DNA of 11,786 nucleotides, taken from JAKSCF01 sp028279945 (GTDB lineage: Bacteria > Bacillota > Clostridia > Peptostreptococcales > JAAYPU01). The stretch lies in the NCBI GenBank assembly GCA_028279945.1, contig JANQMT010000205.1, forward strand, positions 1 through 11,786, given 5' to 3'. Numbering within the stretch: position 1 is the first letter of the stretch; the number at the start of each line of letters is the position of its first letter. A program made the translations under genes and the position numbers. The notes below the pieces were generated by a model. The model was not told the DNA's origin. It did not search any database and worked only from the letters and a program-made list of their open reading frames with translations. This document shows, in pieces, positions 1 through 7,395 of this stretch.

Positions 1-129
1 TGTAATTTTTTCTGTGAGGCTAGGCATCGTGAGGAGCAGGTACTGGTAAGTACCTGCGACGAATGTAACAACGCCTCACTGGAAAAAGTACATGATTTAG
101 GCTGTGTTCCTATACAGGATACCAGCTAA
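1..129 (+). CDS. Possible C-terminal tail of an unidentified plus-strand gene
   Basis: Frame 1 is open from the window edge to a TAA at 127-129 and encodes 42 residues. Four cysteines in the first half form a loose C-x3-C and C-x2-C pattern (CNFFC, then CDEC), which could be a small metal-binding tail; a fifth cysteine lies near the end. It would converge on the minus-strand sensor kinase gene. I do not recognise the family. The frame coincides with a nested inverted repeat (14-79), and an open frame of this length can occur by chance, so it may not be coding at all. The base composition is more GC-rich than the rest of the window. The beginning lies outside the window. Confidence 0.3.
   Translation, partial: CNFFCEARHREEQVLVSTCDECNNASLEKVHDLGCVPIQDTS
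14..79. repeat. Nested inverted repeat, potential structured RNA
   Basis: Three nested complementary segments can be read directly. GTGAGGC (14-20) pairs with GCCTCAC (73-79). CATCGT (25-30) pairs with ACGAATG (59-65), with one bulged A. GCAGGTACT (36-44) pairs perfectly with AGTACCTGC (49-57) around a GGTA loop. Together they give a long stem with internal loops. A second, weaker hairpin follows at 101-126 (GCTG/CAGC outer, TCCT/AGGA inner). No T-run follows on either strand, so it does not look like a simple terminator. It matches no riboswitch or small RNA consensus that I know. It could be a structured RNA, a mobile-element end or structure inside a coding region. Confidence 0.5.
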
Positions 130-322
130 GGGCCCTGACCGTCTAAATCTTATATTTATAAACTTATACTCCCTTTGTTTATTTCGTAATGAAAATTTTA
201 TACCTAATGTCTCTCAACATAAATAATATGCAAGAGTATGATTAAATATTGACCACTCTTTCTGCACGCCTAATGAGTGAAGCTTTCAAATCCTTTGATT
301 GGAAGTTATTCAACAACGCTGA

Positions 323-2110
323 TTAAAAATCACTTTTTGGAATCTGATAGTCTTTAAGAGTAGAATCTCCTAAATATACAATAGCTTTAAGCCCCCCATT
401 TTCCCCCTTTTCATAAGACAATCCATACTCTTCTCCGTAAATAAGCTTAATTCTTTCGTTGATGTTATAGATCCCTATGCCGCTGAATTTAGATTGTCCC
501 TTTGTCCTTAAAATTTGTCTCAATTTATCAATGTCGGCATCTTCTCCATTATCATTAACCTCAATAATCACACCATTTTCCACTTTGAATGCTTGGATAC
601 AGATTAAACCTTTGCCTTCTCTAAGATTAACGCCATAATTCAAAGAATTCTCAACCAAAGGCTGTAAGATGAGCTTTGGTACCAAACAGGTTTTTACATT
701 TTCGTTGACTTCATATTCAACGCTGAACAAGTCGCCGTAGCGATGCTTTTGCAGCAAAATATAATTGGATATTTGTTTGATTTCTTCATTTAACGAGATC
801 ATATCTTTTTTGTGATCCACGCTCAGCTGTAAAAGTTCTATGAACGCCTGAAGCATTTCTGTCACTTTGGTATCTTTTTGTAGAATTGCCGCACATTTAA
901 TGGAATTTAAAGTATTGTAAATAAAGTGAGGCGAAATCTGTGATTGCAATGTTCTGTAGTGCTCTTCTTTTAATTTTAGTTTTTGTGCAATGGTTTCATC
1001 TATCAGTCGAGTCAATTCTTCAATCATGTTGTTAAACCCTTTATACAGAACTTGAAACTCGTCTTTTCTTTTTTCTTGAATTCTCACATCAAAATCCCCC
1101 TGCCCAAATTTAAGCATGGCCATCTTAATGGTCAAAATAGGATTGTAGAGAGATTTTGAATAAGCTAATACCACAATAGTCCCAAAAATGATACTGATGG
1201 TGGACAAAATAACCGCTAACCATCTTAAGTTGGTGATACCATAAGAAATTTTATCCATTGGGATGGCGTAGACCATTTTATACTGGGAATACTTTTCTGA
1301 TACAAATACCACCAGAGTTTGAATATTGTTAATCTCTTCAACATAATAGCCTTTTGAATAATTGCTCATCCGATTATAGGATTCATTTTTATTAATATTG
1401 CTCATAAGCATTTCTGGTTGGTTATGATAAATGATATTGCCGTCTTTATTAACAAGCATGACATTGGATTCATCTTCATGGATAATATTGACTAAAAAGT
1501 CTTCATAAATTTTACGTGAACTGATGTTAACACTGATTATTCCAATGGTCTCTTTATTTTCGTTTCTTATGGGCTTAACCACCGAATAAAAAAAGCTGTC
1601 AAAGACCCCCACGTTATCTCTATATTCCACCAAGGATAATAAATGAGATGCAGCAGTATCTCCTTTGGAAATCCAAGGATAATTTTCAAAGTTATAAATT
1701 CTCTTTATTTTTCTCAATGAATTGGACGTTACAATTTGATCCGTTCCTTCGATGTATACATACATGGATTGAATATACGTATTTTTGCCTGCTTCATTTT
1801 GTAAAGCACGATACAGCTCATATTCCAATTGGGGATCCGATGTCAATTGAATACCTTCTACCAACTCAATGACTTGTTGATCAGCTACCGTTTTTACAGC
1901 TACATAGTAGATATCCTGAAGCATATTTCCTAAACTGTTGGAGTACTTTAAAAGACTATCCGTTGTTAGATTTGCCATTTTTTCTTTCAAAAAATGATTG
2001 GAATAATTGTAAAGTACATAAGAAATGACTGTAGCAATAAATATGATTATCAATGTAATCACTAAGATCAATCGTATTCTGATGTTGTAATATAAGTGTT
2101 CTAATTTCAT
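323..2110 (-). CDS. YesM-type sensor histidine kinase
   Basis: This membrane sensor kinase (595 aa) very likely phosphorylates the YesN-type regulator encoded at 4083-5702. From the N-terminus there is a membrane segment at about 12-33, an extracellular region at about 40-290 of the double-Cache sort, a second membrane segment at about 297-317, and a HAMP linker at about 318-372. The His-kinase domain follows with QISPHFIYN (phosphoacceptor His395). The ATPase domain has the N box LVENSLNYG (485-493), DNG (520-522) and GIGIYNINERI (544-554). I chose the ATG at 2108-2110 because a GGGGG Shine-Dalgarno stretch lies at 2116-2120. Extending the frame to 2155 would put the start inside a hairpin and add residues unlike a signal anchor. 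The gene is last in its operon, after two enzymes rather than beside its regulator. No clear terminator follows it. Confidence 0.93.
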   Translation of the reverse strand: MKLEHLYYNIRIRLILVITLIIIFIATVISYVLYNYSNHFLKEKMANLTTDSLLKYSNSLGNMLQDIYYVAVKTVADQQVIELVEGIQLTSDPQLEYELYRALQNEAGKNTYIQSMYVYIEGTDQIVTSNSLRKIKRIYNFENYPWISKGDTAASHLLSLVEYRDNVGVFDSFFYSVVKPIRNENKETIGIISVNISSRKIYEDFLVNIIHEDESNVMLVNKDGNIIYHNQPEMLMSNINKNESYNRMSNYSKGYYVEEINNIQTLVVFVSEKYSQYKMVYAIPMDKISYGITNLRWLAVILSTISIIFGTIVVLAYSKSLYNPILTIKMAMLKFGQGDFDVRIQEKRKDEFQVLYKGFNNMIEELTRLIDETIAQKLKLKEEHYRTLQSQISPHFIYNTLNSIKCAAILQKDTKVTEMLQAFIELLQLSVDHKKDMISLNEEIKQISNYILLQKHRYGDLFSVEYEVNENVKTCLVPKLILQPLVENSLNYGVNLREGKGLICIQAFKVENGVIIEVNDNGEDADIDKLRQILRTKGQSKFSGIGIYNINERIKLIYGEEYGLSYEKGENGGLKAIVYLGDSTLKDYQIPKSDF

Positions 2111-2129
2111 AGCAACCCCCGAAGCAATC

Positions 2130-2158
2130 AAAGTGCAAGGCATAATGCCCTGCACTTT
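2130..2158 (-). terminator. Hairpin between isomerase and sensor kinase (weak terminator or attenuator)
   Basis: Two 14-nt arms (2130-2143 and 2145-2158) pair across the intergenic space. The single imperfect position becomes a G-U pair in minus-strand RNA but an A-C mismatch on the plus strand, which favours a minus-strand role. The T-run after it on the minus strand is short (TTTGATT), so termination would be partial. The better T-run is on the plus strand (2156-2160), so some bidirectional function is possible. It sits 8 nt after the isomerase stop codon and about 20 nt before the kinase start, so it may lower kinase expression relative to the upstream genes. Confidence 0.6.
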
Positions 2159-2165
2159 TTCTCAC

Positions 2166-2948
2166 TTAAAATAAATTAACAAGTTCTTTTGCCACATCCA
2201 TAGAGCCTTTTGACGGGAATAGCTCAAATCCAATATATCCATCATATTTCACATCTTTAAGGGCATTAAATACATTGGAATAATTAATCTCTCCTGTTCC
2301 CGGCTCCATACGTCCCGGTGCATCTGCAACATGAATATAACCGATTTCATTAATATTTTCTTTAATCATATTAATAATTTTCCCTTCCATTAGCTGCATA
2401 TGATAGATATCATAAAGGACTCTAATATTTGGGCTGTTGACACATTTGACGGCTCTAACGGCATCTCTGGTACAAGCGAGGAAATTTCCAACATGATCTT
2501 CCTCAGTATTGAGGGCCTCCAATACAAGGTTGACTTCTTCTTTTTCAGCTATTAAAGCCAGCTTCATTAAGGTGGTAATCATAACACCAAATTTTTCATA
2601 GTCACTTTTATCATCGTAGCTATTCAGGACTACGCCGCCTTCTCCAAGCGCATTAGAATGGATCACTAGATTTTTACACTCTAATATCTTCGCTTTCTCT
2701 ATAGATTGATTGACATAATCGATATACGCACTTTGATGGGCCTCATCAATTAAAGAAAATGATTTGTCTCCGGAAAAACTTGCCATTTCAAGTCCATGGG
2801 TATCACATAATTCTTTTATTTTGGATATATCTTTATCATCCCAACCCCAAAATTCAACCGCATTAAAGCCTGCCTCTTTAGCCAATTTGAAGCGGTCATA
2901 AAAATCATATTCGGTAAAGATTGTTTCAATACATGCTGATTTTTTCAT
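2166..2948 (-). CDS. Sugar isomerase/epimerase, hydroxypyruvate isomerase-like TIM barrel
   Basis: This 260-aa cytoplasmic protein belongs to the xylose-isomerase-like TIM-barrel family. Predicted metal-binding residues are visible: Glu144 in LVLEALN, Asp180 in LYDIYHMQ, His206 in IHVADAPGR and Glu242 in GFELFP. The stretches YDIYHMQLMEG and PGRMEPGTGEINY closely resemble Hyi. Hyi, as I recall it, has Gln where His206 stands, and ketose 3-epimerases have His. The substrate could therefore be hydroxypyruvate, a keto-inositol (IolI role) or a ketose. The start follows a clear GAGGAG site. It lies 32 nt after the Gfo/Idh/MocA gene, suggesting it acts on the keto product of that enzyme, which is inference. 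The family is secure; the reaction is not. Confidence 0.9.
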   Translation of the reverse strand: MKKSACIETIFTEYDFYDRFKLAKEAGFNAVEFWGWDDKDISKIKELCDTHGLEMASFSGDKSFSLIDEAHQSAYIDYVNQSIEKAKILECKNLVIHSNALGEGGVVLNSYDDKSDYEKFGVMITTLMKLALIAEKEEVNLVLEALNTEEDHVGNFLACTRDAVRAVKCVNSPNIRVLYDIYHMQLMEGKIINMIKENINEIGYIHVADAPGRMEPGTGEINYSNVFNALKDVKYDGYIGFELFPSKGSMDVAKELVNLF

Positions 2949-2980
2949 TCTATCTTCTCCTCATAGTGTTGTCTTTTCTT

Positions 2981-3988
2981 TTACTTAAGTATTTCATCGA
3001 CTCTAACCGGTCTGTTCTCTTTTAAAGATTTGTCGGCCGCCAGTCCGATCAGAACAGGCTGCAAGCCGTCAATACCTGTTACCAGAGGGGTTTTTTTGTT
3101 ATTAACCGCATCCACAAAAGCGTGAATTTCTGATGCATAAGCATCTTTGTATCTTTCTAAGAAGAAATATTTTGGTTTATCACCGCTTACTCGCTCTGAT
3201 GTTAATACTTGTACTGTATTAGGATAATCATTATCAGCTGCCGCCATACCTTTTGAACCAAAAACTTCAACTCTTTGGTCATATCCGTAAACAGCCTGCC
3301 TGCTGTTATCAATAACACCAACAGCTCCATTTTCAAATTTCAGATTAACAATTGCTGTGTCTACGTCACCGGCTTCACCAATTGCAGGATCTACCAATAC
3401 CGCTGCATTCACAAATACTTCTTCTACTTCACTGCCTGATAAATATCGTGCCATATCAAAATCATGAATCATCATGTCTAAAAATAGTCCACCGGATACT
3501 TTAATGTACTCAACAGGTGGTGGTGCCGGATCTCGCGATGTAATTTTTACAATATGAACGTCCCCTATTTCGCCATTACTTACGGCGTCGCGTACAGCTT
3601 TAAAATTATGATCAAATCGTCTATTGAAACCGACTTGAAGCATAACACCGGCCTCTTTGACCGTATCAAGGGCCAACTCAATTTTTTCTACATTGAAATC
3701 AATTGGTTTTTCACAAAAGATGTGTTTACCTGCTTTTGCACTTTCAATAATAAAGTCTGCATGGGTATTGGTCGAAGAGCAGATTAACACACCCTCAATT
3801 TCCCCGTTGTTCAAAATGTCTCTATAATCATTTGTTACATTTTTTATCCCAAGGGATGATGCCCATTCTTTCAGCCCATCCATATCAACATCTGATACTG
3901 CATGTATTTCTGCCCCTGCTACTTGATTCGTGATGACTTCGCCGTGCATCCTTCCAATTCGACCTGCACCAATAAGTCCTAGTTTCAT
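2981..3988 (-). CDS. Gfo/Idh/MocA family NAD(P)-dependent dehydrogenase, inositol 2-dehydrogenase-like
   Basis: This 335-aa cytoplasmic oxidoreductase has an N-terminal Rossmann fold with GAGRIG (7-12) and Asp33 after the second strand, which suggests NAD use. EKP (93-95) carries the predicted catalytic Lys94. The C-terminal substrate domain has GFNRRFD (120-126) and DMMIHDFD (171-178), with Asp171 and His175 matching the catalytic pair of inositol dehydrogenases. It most resembles IolG-type myo-inositol 2-dehydrogenases, but the family also oxidises glucosides, scyllo-inositol and other sugars. Of three in-frame ATGs, I chose the one at 3986-3988 because AGGAG lies 7 nt upstream; the next ATG is only 1-2 nt from that site. 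The gene follows the response regulator after a 94-nt gap containing only a weak promoter-like sequence (a TAAAAT -10 with a poor -35). Confidence 0.92.
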   Translation of the reverse strand: MKLGLIGAGRIGRMHGEVITNQVAGAEIHAVSDVDMDGLKEWASSLGIKNVTNDYRDILNNGEIEGVLICSSTNTHADFIIESAKAGKHIFCEKPIDFNVEKIELALDTVKEAGVMLQVGFNRRFDHNFKAVRDAVSNGEIGDVHIVKITSRDPAPPPVEYIKVSGGLFLDMMIHDFDMARYLSGSEVEEVFVNAAVLVDPAIGEAGDVDTAIVNLKFENGAVGVIDNSRQAVYGYDQRVEVFGSKGMAAADNDYPNTVQVLTSERVSGDKPKYFFLERYKDAYASEIHAFVDAVNNKKTPLVTGIDGLQPVLIGLAADKSLKENRPVRVDEILK

Positions 3989-4082
3989 TTTCATTCTCCT
4001 TTCGTTTATCATTTCAGAAATATTTTAACAAAAGAAGAAATCTCTAAAAAGTAATCAATTATTTCAAATAGGGTCAATATAT

Positions 4083-5702
4083 TTAGATATTTTGCCTTTT
4101 GTAATCTTGCGGGCTCATCCCCATATGTTCTTTGAAAAGTTTAGAAAAATATTTACGATTGGGTATTCCTACTAATTCTCCTATCTCTTTTATTTTCATG
4201 TCCGTATCCAGCAGGTATTCACATGCCTTTTTCATTCTGATCTCTTTAATATAATCAATGAATTTCATCCCGGTACTTTTCTTAAACAAGTAACTAAAAT
4301 AAGTGGCTGAAACATGTATATAGGCAGCCACATCGGCTAGAATCAGATCGTCCATATAGTGGGATTGTATATATTTAATGGATTTTTTGATATAATCATT
4401 TTCAACGGTTTGAATAAGGTCATTGGATACAAGCTTTTCAGCATCCTCTATGATGCCTTTGATCATCCTATAAAGCTCTTTGGTGTTTTGTGCTTCTAGG
4501 ATATGTTGCGTCGTCGTCTCCATAAAGATGTAATCCCGGTTGATATTAAAATGTTCGTAAATGTAGCTGTATATTGTACGTAAGAAACGTATATAATACT
4601 TCTTTATGTTAATTGGAACAATCCTATTTTTAGTAATCTCATTAAATTCTTCTATCACGGTATCTTGTAATAATGAAAATTTGTCTTTTTTAATATAATC
4701 CTTATACTGATTCATTTTTTCGTCACTTACCTTTATTTCTTCAAGAGAAACAACAGACAGCTCCTCAGAAATCAAGTAGTCTTTCTCAGATTGATCATAA
4801 AAGAAATGATTGATTTTATTATCCAACTGACCATAGGTCTTCCATAATTCCATATAAGATGTACATTTTATACTTGCAATACATTGGATATTGATTTTCA
4901 AATGATTTACTAACCCTTGTCCTATTTTAGAGATGATATACTCTAATTCTCTTTTATTTTGCAATTGGCTGTAGTTATCCAAATTAATGATAATAAAATA
5001 TTTTCCATCTTCATCATTAACCATTTCATAATTATATTTTGACAGTATTGCTTCATCTGCAATATTGGAAATAGCTAGTGAGAAAATTTCTATGCCACTG
5101 GACTGGTACGCCTTTATCACTTCATCATATTTCAACACTCTAAGAAAAATAACTGCTAAGTTATTGGGCTGCAATGTTTTACAATACTGCTTGAACTCTT
5201 GCTCTGATTTTGGGGTTGTCAAGCGTTCATGCAACAGCTTTAACAACAGCTTATTTTTAAGTAAGGAAGCCCCCTCCTCAGCAATCTTTTCCATCCGGTG
5301 CATGGCCAGGTTCTCTTCTCTTGACAGCTCTATATCTTGCTTGATGGTGTGCAGGGATTCCATTAATAATTCTTCTTTCATGAGATGCTTCAGCATATAA
5401 TCATTTGCGCCCAGCTTTAGAGCCTCTTTTACATAATTAAAATCATCGTAGCAGCTCAGCACCAATATTTTGATGTCAAAACATTTCTCCTGCACATACT
5501 TAATGACATCAATACCATCTGCTTGAGGCATGCTCATATCCAGTATGAGGATGTCCGGCTTAAGCGCATCAATCTTCTCCATTGCATCAATGCCGTCAAT
5601 GGCTTCCCCCGCAATTTGGAAGCCAAACTTTTCCCAATTTATTATGGTTTTTAATGTGGTTCGTACCAAACAATCGTCATCAACAAGTAATACCTTGTAC
5701 AT
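4083..5702 (-). CDS. YesN-type response regulator, receiver plus AraC DNA-binding domain
   Basis: This cytoplasmic transcription regulator has 539 residues. The receiver occupies about 1-120, with the acidic cluster DDD (8-10), phosphoacceptor Asp55 in LILDMSMP, Ser83 and Lys105. A long middle region of about 300 residues is poorly conserved, as is usual for YesN proteins. An AraC domain occupies about 434-539, with two helix-turn-helix units (LADVAAYIHVSATYFSYLF and IKEIGELVGIPNRKYFSKLF). It is first in the operon, after a predicted promoter (5762-5791), and its expected partner kinase is last. I prefer the ATG at 5700-5702, with GGG six nt upstream; an ATG two codons earlier is nearly on top of that site. 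Likely targets are the upstream sugar transport operon, its own operon, or both. This is inferred from location. Confidence 0.95.
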   Translation of the reverse strand: MYKVLLVDDDCLVRTTLKTIINWEKFGFQIAGEAIDGIDAMEKIDALKPDILILDMSMPQADGIDVIKYVQEKCFDIKILVLSCYDDFNYVKEALKLGANDYMLKHLMKEELLMESLHTIKQDIELSREENLAMHRMEKIAEEGASLLKNKLLLKLLHERLTTPKSEQEFKQYCKTLQPNNLAVIFLRVLKYDEVIKAYQSSGIEIFSLAISNIADEAILSKYNYEMVNDEDGKYFIIINLDNYSQLQNKRELEYIISKIGQGLVNHLKINIQCIASIKCTSYMELWKTYGQLDNKINHFFYDQSEKDYLISEELSVVSLEEIKVSDEKMNQYKDYIKKDKFSLLQDTVIEEFNEITKNRIVPINIKKYYIRFLRTIYSYIYEHFNINRDYIFMETTTQHILEAQNTKELYRMIKGIIEDAEKLVSNDLIQTVENDYIKKSIKYIQSHYMDDLILADVAAYIHVSATYFSYLFKKSTGMKFIDYIKEIRMKKACEYLLDTDMKIKEIGELVGIPNRKYFSKLFKEHMGMSPQDYKRQNI

Positions 5703-5761
5703 GTTCATCCCTACTTCTCATTAAGATTTTTCTATCTTTTCATCTATTTTTGTTTATATTC

Positions 5762-5791
5762 TTTATATCATGTACAATAGGATGTTTTCAA
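5762..5791 (-). promoter_or_regulatory. Predicted sigma-A promoter for the regulator/enzyme/kinase operon
   Basis: On the minus strand, TTGAAA (5786-5791) is followed after 18 nt by TATAAA (5762-5767), each one mismatch from consensus. Transcription would start near 5755, giving a leader of about 50 nt before the regulator start. The site lies between the xylulokinase terminator and the regulator gene, as expected for a separate transcription unit. The AT-rich context makes chance matches possible. Confidence 0.5.
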
Positions 5792-5834
5792 GATAAAGTT
5801 CTATTGCCCTATGTATTCACATTTAACCCATTTA

Positions 5835-5870
5835 AAAGGCAGCAACCATTGAGAGGTGGTTGCTGCCTTT
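5835..5870 (-). terminator. Rho-independent terminator after xylulokinase
   Basis: A perfect 14-bp stem (5835-5848 with 5857-5870) encloses an 8-nt loop. On the minus strand it is followed by TTTTAAA. It lies 23 nt after the xylulokinase stop codon and closes the transport and catabolism operon. The T-tract is short but the stem is long and partly GC-rich (GGCAGCAACCA). On the plus strand the arm also runs into TTTATGTTT, so it may work in both directions. Confidence 0.85.
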
Positions 5871-5893
5871 ATGTTTCATACTGTATTGGTAAC

Positions 5894-7372
5894 TCATGAT
5901 GGATTTAATTGTTTGAAAAGATCCTTTAACTGTGGGTATATCTTTCTGAATTTATCGTACTTTTCATTGTATATGCTTACATTCTTACTATTAGGGTCAA
6001 TGCTCTCTGATACTTTTATGAATGCATTACAAGCACTTTCAACCGTGTCATATCGTCCATATCCTACTGCTGCCAGTATAGCTGCTCCATAAGCGGGTCC
6101 TGCATCCGTTGCTAATTTGTTCACGCTTACATTAAGAACGTCTGCAATGATCCGGCACCACAAGATACTTTTTGCTCCTCCGCCGTTAATGCTGATATCC
6201 CTTATCTCAATTCCCATTTTTTTCATGATTTCAAATGTATCACGAAGGGAAAATGCTACACCTTCCAGGACAGCACGTGTCATATGTTTTCTTTCATGGC
6301 TCATATTCAGCCCAATAAAGGTGCCTCTGCAATGGGGGTCATTATGGGGTGTTCTCTCGCCCATTAAGTAAGGCAGATAAAATAAGTTCTCTGCTTCTTC
6401 AACTGCTTTTGCTTCACTTAATAGTCCGTCAAAATCATCCGTTTTAATGACTTCTTCCACCCACCACTTTAAAGATGCTGCAGCAGCAAGGGTTACACCC
6501 ATTTGATGATATTTTCCATTGGCATGACAAAATGAGTGTAATGCATTGTTCTCATCTACAAAAAACTTTTCACTGGCTGCAAATACCACCCCGGAGGTGC
6601 CTAATGAAACAGAACAAGAGCCTTTGTCGACTACGCCGCCGCCAACGGCTGCAACTGCTTGGTCCCCACCGCCAATAATGATTTTTACTTTATTGGATAT
6701 ACCCAGTTCATTTGCAAGTTCCTCTTTAATATTTCCAATCACTTCATAAGACTCAAACACTTTAGGAAGCTGGTCTTTAGAAAGCTTTAGCAGTTCTAAC
6801 ATTTCATTTGACCATTTTCTATTTTTAACATCAAAGTATAAGGTTCCGGATGCATCTGAAACGTCGGTTGCAAAAACGCCGGACATTTTATATGCAATAT
6901 AGTCTTTTGGCAGCATCAGTTTATTTATCTTCTTAAAATTATCAGGTTCATTCTCTCTCAGCCACAATATTTTTGGTGCTGTAAATCCTGTAAGTGCAAG
7001 ATTTCCAGTCCATTTAGAAATATTTTTCTGTCCGATTTCCTTATTTAAAAAGTCACACTCTTTTTCAGTTCTTTGATCATTCCATAAAATAGCAGGTCTA
7101 ATGGGTTCATCATTTTCATCCAGCGTCACCATTCCATGCATTTGACCGCTGAAGCTGATGGCCTTAACTTCACTTTTATCTAAGCTCTTTAAAAGCTCAG
7201 TAAAACCTTCTAGTGATTTTTCCCACCAATCTTTAGGTTTTTGTTCCGACCACAACGGCTTGGGGAAAAATATGGGATAGTCTTTGGTGACTGACTTAAT
7301 CACATCCCCTTTTTCATTGGTTCCTATTATCTTTACCGATGTTGTTCCAATATCAATACCTATGAAATACAT
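5894..7372 (-). CDS. xylB: Xylulokinase (FGGY family)
   Basis: This enzyme phosphorylates D-xylulose with ATP to D-xylulose 5-phosphate in the cytoplasm, feeding the pentose phosphate pathway. Its 492 residues are full length for the family. The N-terminal FGGY domain starts with GIDIGTTS (5-12) and contains SGQMHGMV (75-82), where the Met-His pair is typical of xylulokinases. ILWNDQRT (95-102), TGFTAPK (128-134) and LPKDYI (154-159) follow. GGGDQA (234-239) contains the predicted catalytic base Asp237. The C-terminal domain has SLGTSGVVF, YLMGERTP and RAVLEGVAFSLRD. The start follows GAGGAG with good spacing. It lies 23 nt after the polyol dehydrogenase gene, whose expected product from xylitol or D-arabitol is D-xylulose. 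Other FGGY kinases act on related ketoses, but the motifs favour xylulose. Confidence 0.95.
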   Translation of the reverse strand: MYFIGIDIGTTSVKIIGTNEKGDVIKSVTKDYPIFFPKPLWSEQKPKDWWEKSLEGFTELLKSLDKSEVKAISFSGQMHGMVTLDENDEPIRPAILWNDQRTEKECDFLNKEIGQKNISKWTGNLALTGFTAPKILWLRENEPDNFKKINKLMLPKDYIAYKMSGVFATDVSDASGTLYFDVKNRKWSNEMLELLKLSKDQLPKVFESYEVIGNIKEELANELGISNKVKIIIGGGDQAVAAVGGGVVDKGSCSVSLGTSGVVFAASEKFFVDENNALHSFCHANGKYHQMGVTLAAAASLKWWVEEVIKTDDFDGLLSEAKAVEEAENLFYLPYLMGERTPHNDPHCRGTFIGLNMSHERKHMTRAVLEGVAFSLRDTFEIMKKMGIEIRDISINGGGAKSILWCRIIADVLNVSVNKLATDAGPAYGAAILAAVGYGRYDTVESACNAFIKVSESIDPNSKNVSIYNEKYDKFRKIYPQLKDLFKQLNPS

Positions 7373-7395
7373 TTTAAACTCCTCTCTAAAAAGAG

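Noticed and set aside
130..322. Possible terminator for the sensor kinase operon or a small gene
   Set aside because: Only short stems are present (for example TCAAA/TTTGA near 287-299 and AAGAGT/ACTCTT near 231-260) with no T-run, and no open frame with a ribosome binding site was found.
5582..5899. Plus-strand open frames across the regulator start and the xylulokinase terminator
   Set aside because: They run antisense to real genes and through a terminator hairpin, have no good ribosome binding site, and resemble no protein family.
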